In this document: positions 44,533 through 55,150 of the stretch, in pieces
Numbering within the stretch: position 1 is the first letter of the stretch
Layout: each line of letters opens with the position of its first letter
Assembly: GCA_030490835.1 (NCBI GenBank)
Contig: CM059975.1
Coordinates: 50,397,174-50,461,173, forward strand
DNA: 64,000 nucleotides
Source: Annona cherimola
Taxonomy: Eukaryota > Streptophyta > Magnoliopsida > Magnoliales > Annonaceae
Reading direction: 5' to 3'
Position numbers and translations under genes: made by a program
Notes under the pieces: model-generated
What the model was told of the DNA's origin: nothing
Seen by the model: the letters and a program-made list of their open reading frames with translations, nothing else
The model's database searches: none

Positions 44533-46978
44533 TCAATTTTCTTTCAAGTCCACTACCTCCTTGCAACGCTGAAAATTGTCTCCCATATAGTGCTTTAGAC
44601 ATTGCCCATTCATGACAAAACCATTGCTGGATGCCTCGTTGAATATTTTCACTGCTCCGTGCTCAGTGGTCTTTATCACCACGAACGGACCCGACCATCT
44701 GGATTTGAATTTCCCTGAAAACAATTTCAATATCGAATTGAAAAGTAGAACTTTCTAACCTGGTTCGAATCTCCATGGTAGAATCTTTTTGTCATGCCAT
44801 TTCTTCACCTTTTCTTTATAAATTTTGGCATTTTCATAAGCTTGCATTCGGAATTCGTCCAACTCATTGAGTTGCAGCAAACGACGCTCCCTTGCTTATT
44901 ACATGTCCAAGTTCAGTTTTTTAATCACCCAATACGCATTGTGCTCCAACTCCAGTAGCAGATGACAAGCTTTTCCATAAACTAGTTGGTAAGGAGACAT
45001 TCCAAACTTGGTTTTGTAGGCAGTTCGATATGCCCATAGTGCATCATCCAGCTTAATAGACCAGTCCTTGTGAGATAACCCAATCGTTTTCTCCAAAATT
45101 TGCTTTAATTCCCTGTTGGCCAACTCGACTTGTCCATTGGCTTGTGGATGATAAGTTGTCGTCACCCTGTGGCGTACACCATATCTGTGCAAAATTGCCA
45201 TGAATTGCCGGTTGTAGAAATGGGATCCTCCATCACTAATGATCACCCGGGGCATGACGAAATGCGTAAAAATGTTCTTCTTGATGTATTTTAGGACTGT
45301 TTTGGCATCGCCTACATGAGTGGGAATCGCTTCTGCCCATTTGGAAACATAATCAATAGCCACCAGAATATATTGGTTTCCAAATGACAGGATGAATGGG
45401 CCCATGAAGTCGATACCCCAAACGTCAAATATTTCCACCTCAATGAAATTAGTGAGAGGCATTTCATGTCTTTTGGAAATATTACCTGTCTGTTGGAATC
45501 GATCGCACCTTTTGACATAAAAATGGGCGTCTTTGAATAGAGATGACCAGTAGAATCCCAATTGAAGTATTTTTTCCGCAGTCTTGTCTCCTTGAAACTG
45601 GCCCCCGTATGGAGTTGAATGGCAGCTATGCAGTATTGATTCCTATTCACACTTTGGAATACATTTCCGATATAAGTGGTCTAGGCATTGCTTGAACAGA
45701 TATGGATTGTCCCAGAAATAGAATTTCATGTCATGGAAAAATTTCTTCCTTTGGTGTGAATTCAACTCTGAAGGCAACAGTCCACTGACGATGTAATTGA
45801 CGAAGTCTGCATACCATGGGGGACTACCTGGGGAGATAGAGAATAGCTGCTCATCTGGGAAAACCTCCTGAATCTGCTCCGTGTCTTGGGCTGGTTGGGG
45901 TCTTTCGAGGCCAGATAAATGGTCGGCGACCTGATTTTCAGCTCCCTTCCGGTCTTTGATCTCATGGTCAAACTCCTGTAGCAGTAGGACCCACCGGATC
46001 AAGCGTGGTTTTGCATCCCTTTTCTTGATCACATACTTGATAGCCGAATAGCCATTTGATGATCTCCTTCTTGACCACTTCTTTCATAATTGAGTTCAAC
46101 CTTCTCTGCGCTTCGAAAGATGGCCGGGAATTCTCTTCCACTTGAATCTTGTGCATGCAAAAGGATGGGTTGATGCCTCTGATGTCGGCTATGGTCCATC
46201 CCATGGCCTTTTTGTGATCTCTGAGCACTTTGAGCAGTTTTTTTTCCTGCATGGGATCCAGTGCAGAAGAAATAATCACCGGGAGTGAGGATTCCGCTCC
46301 CAGGTAGGCATATCTGAGGTGATTTGGCAGGGGTTTCAGCTCCAGAGCAGGCGACTCTTCAATCGACGACTTCAACTGTTTAAAAGATTCTGGCTTGAGC
46401 TCCAGCGATTCGAATTTCTGCGGGTATCGTGGGAAAGTCGGAGATTGCTGCATATAGCGTATCATCTCTGCTGAATCATCGTCAGATTCACTGATTTCTC
46501 CAACTAGCGATGCTTTCAGGATGTCTTTGAAAGCTGAGATTTGGAATTCAACCTGAACTGTCGAATCCACCATGTCGATCATTAGGAATTCGTCTGTATC
46601 ATTTGGTAACTGCATCGCCTTGAACATGCTAAAAGTAACGTGTTCGCTCTGAACCCGCATGGTTAGCTCTCCAGCTTGTACATCGATGATAGCCTTACCC
46701 GTTGCAAGGAAAGGTCGACCCGGAATGATTGGAATATCCCGATCTTCTTCATAATCCAAGATAATGAAATCTACAGGAAAGATGAACTTGTCCACCTTGA
46801 CAAGAACATCCTCGATAATGCCCTCCGGATATGTCATAGACCGGTCTATCAGTTGCAGCATGACTGTCGTAGGTCGAGCTTCCCCGATGCCTAATTTTCT
46901 GAAAATTGACTTGGGCATGAGATTAATGCTGGCTCCCAAGTCACATAGGTGTGAAACCCTAACCCATGTAGAGCCCAT
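44533..46978 (-). pseudogene. Athila D pol: protease, integrase, RT mostly deleted
   Basis: Protease starts at the truncated right end (CDLGASINLMP, active-site DLGA, about 46940). Next is the N-terminal RT part up to KKEIIKWL (about 46050). There the sequence jumps out of frame to the end of RNase H ([20 protein letters not shown] and [13 protein letters not shown]), so most of RT and RNase H is deleted. Integrase follows from about 45870 to 44899: the HHCC region, WGIDFMGPF, the second catalytic D in ISDGGSHF and E in [10 protein letters not shown]. One in-frame stop occurs at 45643-45645. The integrase C-terminus (KFKSRWSGPFVV) is at 44730-44533. This pol cannot function. Confidence 0.88.
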
Positions 46979-47962
46979 ATGTATGCATTAATCATGAATA
47001 TGATATGTATATATGAATTATTGAATTATGAATGATTTATGTGATTTTGCTAATTATTGCAATTAGGGTTAAGGATTAGTAATAATGGTGTGATTAATCA
47101 GTTTGAGCTAATATGAGACAATGGGATTGGAGTAAATTATTGTTGATTTAAATATGCAAATACATCATGGAAAATCATTTAAATTCATTTAAAATGAATA
47201 ATGAGCATTGGTGTGATAATTGTTAAGTTAAGTGGCAAAACACTAGAAAATTCATAACTCAACGCCTGTAAGGCGGATTCAAGTGAAATTTGAAATAGAG
47301 ATTAATGATGTTGGGCTTGGTATTATGAAATTATTGGGTTATGAAAATTCTTGATCAAAATGAGCATAATGATTTATTGATCATATTTCAATTTCAACCG
47401 TTAATTTTAAACGGCTATAACGGGAGCTAGGAAAATCGGATTGAGATGAAATTTGAAATGGTTGAATGAAATTATGAGATGTTTATTTTGGATGGCTTAG
47501 GTTAAGTATAAAATATTGGGAAAATACTTGCATTGAAAAAGGTGAGCATGGTTGACTAATGCACCTCAAAAGTATCCATCAATTAATGCTAGAGTACAAT
47601 GCATAATTGCATTGTTTTAATGGGAATTGAGGTGTCAAATGCAGCCCATTTCTAGGGTATTTTATGTATTTATATGAAATGCAAAAAATACAAGAATTAT
47701 CTAGCCATTAAATGTTTATCATGATGAAGCTACAAAAGGCACAACATGAGCATAGGTAAGGTGGCAAGAAGGGAGGTCCAAGGGGCTGCCATGCTGCTTA
47801 TTTTTGAATTTTCAATTTTTTAAAATATTTATATATATCGCTGACATGTAGGGACATGAATATATGCATCCAATCATGAAAATTTTCAGCAATAAAAATA
47901 TTGGAATGTAGTTGAATTGGAAAGAGAACTTGGACAACATATGGGGCAAGTGACGTGCAATG
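46976..47962. other. AT-rich unassigned stretch
   Basis: There is no coding potential that I can support. The phrases AACGCCTGTAAGGCGGATTC (about 47260), CAAGGGGCTGCCATGCTGC (about 47780) and the T/A-rich tracts resemble, but do not clearly match, plus-oriented Tekay-type LTR sequence such as 60260-60650. It lies between the broken end of element D and the LTR of Sirevirus E. Confidence 0.4.
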
Positions 47963-49683
47963 TGTTGGTCCCGAGTTGATGGCAAAACCCAAGAGGGGAG
48001 GGGTGAATTGGGTATTTAAAAAATTTATATCTTAAATAGAAACTTAACCCCGGATTAATCCAATCCCCTTAATGAAGAAACGAAATGGAAAGCAATGTAA
48101 TGTAATGTAAATGGCAGAAGTATAAATCAAACACACAGGATTTTTATAGTGGTTCGGGCAACCTCCCTACTCCACTCTTCCAAGCTCACACTCCTTGTGA
48201 CTTGGGTTCCACTATTGTATTCTCTCAATACAATTAGAGCCGCTGCTCTCTTCTAGATTCCAGCTCTAGGGGGCATCAACAAAACACAGCACAAGTAGGT
48301 GATGAGTCACACTCCAATCACACACTACTTTGCTTACATTTGATCTTAGTTCCTTAAACTAAATCAAGTTCAACACATACAAAAGAAACAATAAGAAAAC
48401 TACACTTTACAGTTGTGCAGAAGCAGTTTGGCGCAGAGAAGAACTTGTTGAATTGGCTTTGAATGATCAGTAGTTGAGCTCTTGCAGTTTGAAACAAAGT
48501 TCTTCCTCTTTGATTAGCTTGATCTCTTTAAAGCTCTTGTAGATGGTAGTTATGCACACTTAATGATTCTCAGCTACTTCCCTCGTCCACCATGAATCCC
48601 TTTTATAATTTTGGAGGGTATCCGAACGTTAGAGGATAGGTGGCGCGCATTTAATGCGCCAATGTTCGAATAAAATCCGACCGTTGCGACCCAAGTCGCA
48701 TGTGGAGTCGACTTCGGATGCGACTTCATCTAAGTCGCAGATGGAGTCGACTTCGGGTGCGACTTCGCTTCTCCATCGCAACTTCAAGTTTCAGTCAGGG
48801 TCGACTTGGACATCGACTTGACCCAAGTCGCAGGTGAAGTTGACTTCGGGTGCGACTTCACCTTGTCAGTTTCTAAGTTTGAGTCTTGAGTCGACTTTGG
48901 CTTCCGACTTCAACTCAAGTCGATCATGGAGTCGATTTGGGTTGCGACTTGACTTGGTATTTGCCAATAATGCCTTGATCCTCATTTGATTTTGCTTCTA
49001 GCTTGCTTGGCTTTCTTCCTTTAGTCCTTGCATGATATATTTTGGATTGTCTTGAATCTTGTGATTCTTAGGAGAGCTTGAGTCCTACTTGGTTGAATCA
49101 TGCGCTTTGCTTTGCATTTGACTCAGTTGGTCTTTAAGACTTGATAGACTTGATTTGATTTCCATCTTGAATCTTTGCTTTGAACTTGAGTGATAGATTC
49201 TTTGAATAGGCTTTGAAACTGCATCTTTGAAGTCTGAACTTCTCAAGTCGCGGATGAAGTCGACTTTGTCTGCAACTTCACCCAAGTCGCACCTGGAGTC
49301 GACTTGGCCAGCGACTTGGGCAGCTTCGTGCCCCAAAATTCAGCTCTGGACAGTTTTTCATGTTTGAAGTCGATAGTGAGGTCGACTTCGTTTGCGACTT
49401 GGCTTCCCAAGTCGCATGTGAAGTCGACTTGAGATGTGACTTCTCCTGCAAGTTGATTTTGCCTTTGAGGTTCTTTCTCAAGTCGATAGTTGAGTCGACT
49501 TTTGGATCGACTTCATCCTAAGTCGAAGTCTAAGTCGACTTGGGGATCGACTTGGCTACTTAAGTTCCTTAATACAAATGGAAAACTTGTTAGTCCTTTA
49601 AATATACTCAAGTTAGTTGTTGTTAATCATCAAAACTCAATCTTTGGTCAATTTTATTTTGTTTTGAAGCATTGTTTCCAACA
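47963..49683 (-). mobile_element. Sirevirus E 3' LTR
   Basis: A 1721-bp LTR, complete: TGTTGGTCCCGAG...TTTCCAACA on the plus strand. GTCGAC/AAGTCGC palindromic units occupy 48685-48960 and 49240-49560, upstream of the minus-strand promoter position near 48603 (TTATAAAAGGG). A small open frame at 49336-49085 lies in the repeats and is not considered a gene. Confidence 0.95.
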
Positions 49684-49975
49684 ATCTCCCCCTTTTTGAT
49701 GATTGACAAAACTAAATTGAGCCTATACCTTTCAAGATAGATGCATTTATATAATCTTCGAAAACAGAGTATAAGCAATCATTGCATAACTTTCAAAACA
49801 GATTATTAGCAAACATTCAATTCATATAAGCACATTTCAATCATAAACAAGTTTTATATCATTCATGTTTTCAATTTACGATGTAAAGCAAAAGAAATGA
49901 AACTCCTAAATACAAACTACCCGACCCAAACAACAAAAAATTCTACTCAATTCCTATTCTATCTCCCCCTTTTTG
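49684..49975 (-). other. Sirevirus E 3' non-coding region with two PPTs
   Basis: One PPT (complement of ATCTCCCCCTTTTTG, 49684-49698) adjoins the LTR. The other (complement of ATCTCCCCCTTTTTG, 49961-49975) directly follows the stop codon of the post-pol ORF; the stop TGA is part of the GATTGAC flank of that PPT. The duplicated module matches elements S and G. Confidence 0.85.
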
Positions 49976-51577
49976 TCAATCTATCAAAAATGATTCAATT
50001 ACCAAAGACTTGGTGAATTGAAATTGGGAAATGGGATAGACAGACTGAGTTTGTTTGATGGGACGGACATGAGCTGATGAGTAGAAGGAGGAAACGGGTG
50101 CGGGAGACGGCTCACGATGAACTAAACCCGATTCGAAGGGATCAAGTTCAGGCATGGGTCGCTTCTTGTGACGGCCCGAGGCGAGATGATATCGGATGGT
50201 ACGCAATTCCCGATCGATTCGATCCTGTCGGGAATGCATGTCGTTGATCGCCGTCAACACCTCGGTCACAAGACTCGTCATTCGGTCTTCTTGGTAACCC
50301 ATTTCTTCCCGTAGAGCCGAGATTTCTGCCTTTATGCTCTGGAGCGTCGCCTCTTGTGATGAAGTAGGAGGCGCTCTATCGGGTGCAACGGATCCGTGAG
50401 GTGTATAGGATCCGTACGATGAAGGAGATGCGTGCCGTGCAGGCGATGCCTCTGGAGGTTGCTCCCCCTCAGCTTGTGCTTCGTCCTCTTGTTTTCGGAC
50501 TGGCTCGCCTAGCTTCTCCCTTATTCGATCATCCCTGAACTGCTCCAGATTGATCTTCATACGTTGGAGCAAAGCCTTGTTGATGGCGTTTGTCGTCTTG
50601 GGAACTTCAAATGGTTCCCCATCTATATCAACCTCAAATCGTTCAAGGATCTTAGTGATCCAGGAACCGTAGGGTAGCACGCCTCGTGGGTTATCCTTTT
50701 TACTTGCCAAGGCTTCGAGGAAGAGTCTAGGAAGACTGATCTTTACCTTATTGACCAGTTTCCATAAGATCATTGCTTCCTGTGGATTGAGTTGATTTCT
50801 TCCGCCTCCTTTTGGCAAGATACAATGGGCGATTAGCAGACGGATGACCCTGAGTCTGGGAGGAAGATCCATGTAATGCAGGAATTTGGTGCCCGAATGG
50901 TACTTGTTGCTCTTTGTCAGCTCATTGTAGATTTTGTCCATTGTTAGGTCATTAGGAAGTTGTTCTTCTTCATAAGGTACTTGAAGAATGCTCCCTATTC
51001 TCATTAAAGCTTCATCTTGATCTGGGTTATTTATAGAACCCAGATACATCTCGCTTCCTTTGACGTAGGCGCAAAACTTGGTGTCGTCCCATAGATAGTA
51101 GAAGAGTCTTGTGAGATCAGGATAGATCCTGTTGTCGGATTTGAACAGTTGTGTCCAACCTTGGAAGTCTAGCAGCTCTTCTATGTCGAACTCATAGTCA
51201 CTAAGAAATTTGAAGTCTATGATCTTAGGAATGAATACCTTTCGCTCATAGAAGTGTTTGTAGAAACGGCTATGTTGCAGCTCGGTCTTGAAGTAGTTTG
51301 TGAGAATTTTCAAGACTTGCTCCTTCTTGATCGGAATTCTTGAGGAGTATGAGCTTTCAGGTTGGCTTTCAGACCTTGGAGCTCGATCAGTTGATTGAGT
51401 AGTGGTTTGGAATCGAACCCGTCTACCCGTCGATGTAGAGGGTTCTTCTCTAGCCCTTTTTGCTGATGTCCTCTGTCTTCTAGGGACATCTTCTTCAGTG
51501 TTGGATTGCGAAGGTCTGGGCACAGGCCTTTGGGTTGGCTTTTTGACTGCTAGCTTTGGAAGTCTTGGTGGGGCCAT
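49976..51577 (-). CDS. Sirevirus E post-pol (env-like) protein, intact 533 codons
   Basis: The ATG at 51575-51577 opens MAPPRLPKLAVKKPTQ and the frame runs without a stop to SLVIESFLID. Residues about 1-80 are basic and rich in Pro, Ser and Thr, with a possible nuclear signal (SAKRAREE). Residues about 95-330 form one domain: KIIDFKFLSDYEFDIEELLD, GWTQLF, IYPDLTRLFYYLW, YVKGSEMYLG, HYMDLPPRLRVIRLLIAHCI, GGGRNQLNPQEAMILWKLVN and VLPYGSWITKILERF. It resembles what I recall as the putative plant transposon protein domain. Residues about 395-470 look like a coiled coil (IKAEISALREEMGYQEDRM). No signal peptide or membrane helix is visible, which speaks against a true envelope. It is the only intact long ORF in the window. 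Its role is unknown. Confidence 0.85.
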   Translation of the reverse strand: MAPPRLPKLAVKKPTQRPVPRPSQSNTEEDVPRRQRTSAKRAREEPSTSTGRRVRFQTTTQSTDRAPRSESQPESSYSSRIPIKKEQVLKILTNYFKTELQHSRFYKHFYERKVFIPKIIDFKFLSDYEFDIEELLDFQGWTQLFKSDNRIYPDLTRLFYYLWDDTKFCAYVKGSEMYLGSINNPDQDEALMRIGSILQVPYEEEQLPNDLTMDKIYNELTKSNKYHSGTKFLHYMDLPPRLRVIRLLIAHCILPKGGGRNQLNPQEAMILWKLVNKVKISLPRLFLEALASKKDNPRGVLPYGSWITKILERFEVDIDGEPFEVPKTTNAINKALLQRMKINLEQFRDDRIREKLGEPVRKQEDEAQAEGEQPPEASPARHASPSSYGSYTPHGSVAPDRAPPTSSQEATLQSIKAEISALREEMGYQEDRMTSLVTEVLTAINDMHSRQDRIDRELRTIRYHLASGRHKKRPMPELDPFESGLVHREPSPAPVSSFYSSAHVRPIKQTQSVYPISQFQFTKSLVIESFLID

Positions 51578-51886
51578 TGATTTGGTTTGGAGTTGGAAAC
51601 TGAGAGATGGGAGTCCAAACTTGAGAGAACTGACAGATTTGGGGAGAACTGAGAGAGTTGAGAGAGAGAAAAAGAGATGAGCGAGAGAGGAGAGGAGAGG
51701 ATCTGCCGGAGATGAAAAGGACTTGGCCGGAAATGGAAGAAGAATGCCGGAAATGATTTGAAGAAGAAGAAGGAGTCACCGGAGAAAGGGAAAACAGAGA
51801 GGAGAAGTCGCGGGAAAATGAGAAAGAAGAAGAGAGAAAGAAGAGAAGTAGAGAAGAGGGAGAGAAGTAGGACGGTCGCGCGCGCG
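51578..51886 (-). promoter_or_regulatory. Pyrimidine-rich leader of the E post-pol ORF
   Basis: About 310 bases on the minus strand that are strongly CT-rich (for example TCTTTTTCTCTCTCTCAAC near 51660-51680), ending just before the ATG. Plant 5' leaders and core promoters often carry such pyrimidine patches. No TATA box is evident. An alternative reading is a polypyrimidine tract in front of a splice acceptor for a subgenomic mRNA. Confidence 0.45.
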
Positions 51887-52015
51887 GAGTCGACTTTGCC
51901 CTAGGCGAAGTCTACTTCGGTCCCTCGGAGTCGACTTCGACCCTATGGAGTCAACTTCGCTGTTGAAGCGGAGTCGACTTCACTTTCCCAAGTCGACTTG
52001 GCGGAGTCGACTTGA
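51887..52015 (-). promoter_or_regulatory. GTCGAC palindrome cluster upstream of the E post-pol ORF
   Basis: Five GTCGAC units (GGAGTCGACTTCG, AAGTCGACTTGG and variants) in about 130 bases, between the end of pol and the CT-rich leader. The same motif fills the U3 of this element's LTRs. Element G has the same cluster at 5015-5095. Element S lacks both the cluster and the ORF. Confidence 0.55.
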
Positions 52016-52062
52016 CCCATTGATTTGACTTTTTTAAATTTCAGTTTCTTGTTTAATTTTTC

Positions 52063-55000
52063 TTAATTTAGCTCTATCATCACCATATCATTCCTAATTT
52101 TATAGAATGATTCTTTGGCTAATGGTTTGGTAAAGATATCAGCAATTTGGTCCTCAGTTTTCACATATTCTAAACATACATCATGATTTTCAACATGTTC
52201 ACGAATAAAATGATGTCTCACATCGATATGCTTGGTTCTTGAATGCAGTACAGGATTTTTAGTCAGACAAATTGCACTTGTATTATCACATCTAATAGGA
52301 ATATCAACATAATCAATACCATAATCTTTCAATTGCTGTTTCATCCAAAGCAATTGGGCACAACAACTACCGGCGGCTATGTATTCGGCTTCCGCAGTAG
52401 ATAGGGCAACACTTGTTTGTTTTCTTGAGTACCATGAAACTAACATATGTCCAAGAAACTGACAAGTTCCACTAGTACTCTTTCTATCTATTTTATAGCC
52501 GTCAAAATCTGCATCCGAATAGCCGATTAAATCAAAGGTTGATCCCTTTGGATACCATAGTCCAAGATTGGTAGTTTTTATCAAATATTTAAAAATCCTT
52601 TTTACAGCAAATAAATGTGATTCTTTAGGACATGCTTGAAATCTTGAACACATACAAACACTGAATAAAATATCAGGTCTAGAAGCAGTTAAGTATAGCA
52701 AAGATCCTATCATGCTTCTGTAAAGCTTTTGATCGATACATTTACCGTTTTCATCTGTGTCGATTTTGATTGTAGAGCTCATTGGAGTATTTGCTCCTTT
52801 GCTATTTTGCATTCCAAATTTCTTGAGCATCTCTTTGACGTACTTGGACTAGTTCAAGAATATCCCTTCACTTTGTTGCTTGATTTGCAGTCCAAGGAAG
52901 AAATTTAATTCTCCCATCATGCTCATTTCGAATTCGCTCTGCATGATCTTAGAAAATTCTTGACAAAGATTTTCGTCAGTAGCACCGAAAATTATGTCAT
53001 TTACATAAATCTGTACAATTAAAATATTTTTATTTTTGTATTTGATGAACAAAGTAGTGTCTACTTTTCCTCTTTGAAATTCATGATCAATCAAAAATTT
53101 GTTCAACCTTTCATACTAAGCTCTTGGAGCTTGTTTTAGTCCATATAGCGCTTTGGTCAATTTATAAACATACTTTGATTGATCCTTTTCTTCAAAACCA
53201 GGGGGTTGTTCAACATATACTTCTTCATTCAAATAACCATTCAAAAATGCGCTTTTTACATCCATTTGGAACAATTTGAAATTCATATGAGAAGCAAATG
53301 CTAGTAGAATGCGTATGGCTTCTAATCTGGCCACGGGTGCATATGATTCTTCAAAATCAATTTCTTCTTCTTGGGAGTACCCTTTGGCTACTAATCTGGC
53401 CTTATTTCTAATTACAAGCCCGCTTTCATCTAATTTGTTCCTAAATACCCATTTGGTACCAATGATAGTGTGATTATTTGGTCTAGGAACTAAATGCCAT
53501 ATATTGTTTCTTTCGAATTGGTTTAGCTCTTCTTGCATTGCAGTAACCCAATTTTCATCACTGAGAGCTTGTTCAATGGTATTTGGTTCAATTTTCAATA
53601 CAAAAGCATATTGACCATAAACGTTTTGTTTTGATCTTCTAGTTTTTACTCCTTCATATATATTTCCAATAACTTGCTCAATTGGATAGGCATTTTTGAA
53701 CTTTAAATCAGTTGGAGGTTTGTAAGAATCATCACCTTCACTTACCTCTTCCTCCACAAGATTTTCTGACTTGAGCTCGAGTTCCTTTGGTTGTTCTTTG
53801 CCTTTTGTCTCATCTGCATCACTTAGTTCATCCTCCTTTCTCGGAGTTTGGTTAATTTCATCAAATACAACATGTATGGATTCTTCTACAACTTGGTTTC
53901 GTTTATTGAATACTCTATATGCTTTGCTATTTGATGAATAACCAAGAAATATAGTCTCATCGCTTTTAGCATCTAGTTTACCCAAGTTGGCTTTTCCATT
54001 GTTCAAAACATAACATGTACATCCAAAAGCATGAAAATAAGAGATATTTGGTTTCCTTCCTTTCCATAGTTCATATGGGGTCTTTTTCAAGATTGCTTGA
54101 ATGGTAACACGGTTCAATACATGACAAGCTGTACTTACAGCGTCACCCCAAAATTTCTTGGATAGATTGCTCTCATTTAGCTTAGTTCTAGCCATCTCTT
54201 GTATAGTTCTATTTTTCCTTTCAACTACTCCATTTTGTTGTGGAGTTCTTGGTGCAGAAAATGTGTGGTAAATTCCTTTTTCATTACAATATTCTATGAA
54301 TCATTTGTTTTCGAATTCGCCACCATGATCGCTTCTTATGGTCACAATAGTACTTTGTTTTTCATTTTGCACCAAATTTACAAAAGTTGAAAACATAGAG
54401 AAAGCTTCATCTTTGCTAGCTAAGAGAATTATCCATGTAAATCTTGAAAAATCATCTACTATGACAAATACATATTTCTTTCCACCAATGGTTAAAATGT
54501 CGGATGGCCCGTATAGATACATGTGTAGCAATTCAAGTGGCCTAGTAGTGGAAATTTTCTTTTTGGTAGAGAAAGGCATCTTGGGTTGTTTTGATAATTG
54601 ACATGCCTTACAAATCCTGTCCTTGTTATATTTCAATCTTGGTAATCCTTCTACCAAACTCTTTTTCCATAGGGTCTTTATATTTCCCATGTTTATATGT
54701 CCAAGCCTTTTATGCCAAACCCATGGATCATTATCAATGGCCATTAGACATTGACCATTTAATTCATCAAGTGAAACCAAATATACATTTTCATATCTTT
54801 TACCACTAAACATGATATGTTCTCCATCAAATAAATTACATATAGATGATTCAAACACAACTTTGTATCCTTTATCACATAATTGGCTAATGCTCATTAA
54901 ATTGTGTTTGAGTCCTTCAACAAACAAAACATCTTTCATGCTTGTATTTGAAATACTATGTATATTTCCTTTACCTTTAATTTTACCTTTTTCATTATTG

Positions 55001-55125
55001 CCAAAGGCAACCATTCCATCGTTGCAAGGCTTAAGTTTATGAAATAAGCTTCTTTCACCGGTCATATGCCTTGAGCAACCGCTATCCATGAACCATTCAT
55101 TATTTGCCTTTGCCTTAAAACATGT
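52063..55125 (-). pseudogene. Sirevirus E pol, three in-frame stops
   Basis: One continuous frame of 1021 codons with all domains. Protease: MDSGCSRHMTG. Integrase: WHKRLGHI, CKACQ, LLHMYLYG (the first catalytic Asp reads Tyr), [26 protein letters not shown] and YVNDIIFG, in which the first active-site Asp of YVDD is Asn. RNase H: YSDADFDG, STAEAEYIAAGS, CDNTSAICL. Stops are TGA at 54301-54303, TAG at 53116-53118 (Trp in S) and TAG at 52849-52851 (Gln in S). With two altered catalytic residues and three stops the element is dead. Most changes are C-to-T or G-to-A. Confidence 0.93.
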
Positions 55126-55150
55126 CTGAAAAAATAAGCAAGTAAATCTT
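55126..55150 (-). other. gag-pol junction with acceptor-like CAG
   Basis: Immediately after the gag stop, a T-rich run ends in CAG (complement of 55126-55128), and pol reads in frame from the next base. Element S has the same layout (CAG at 28820-28822), but its T-run is one base shorter, so the gag-to-pol frame step differs between the copies. It could be a splice acceptor or an eroded frameshift site. Confidence 0.4.

Larger units (their letters stand above)
34257..46975 (-). mobile_element. Athila-like element D, with two nested Tekay pieces
   Basis: A minus-strand element with protease, a deleted RT/RNase H region, integrase, a spacer with promoter-like parts, a post-pol ORF, a 3' non-coding region and a 3' LTR. 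It has lost gag and its 5' LTR: the right end stops within protease at about 46975. A solo Tekay LTR sits in the 3' LTR and a truncated Tekay 3' end sits in the spacer. It is the best reference in the window for the Athila-like layout. Confidence 0.85.

Noticed and set aside
49085..49481. Minus-strand frames of 67-83 codons in the E LTR, also present at 58034-58517
   Set aside because: These are LTR palindrome by-products. Similarity between the copies reflects LTR identity, not protein conservation.
49976..51577. True viral envelope glycoprotein
   Set aside because: No signal peptide, membrane helix, cysteine pattern or cleavage site is visible. The name env-like is kept only for its position after pol.
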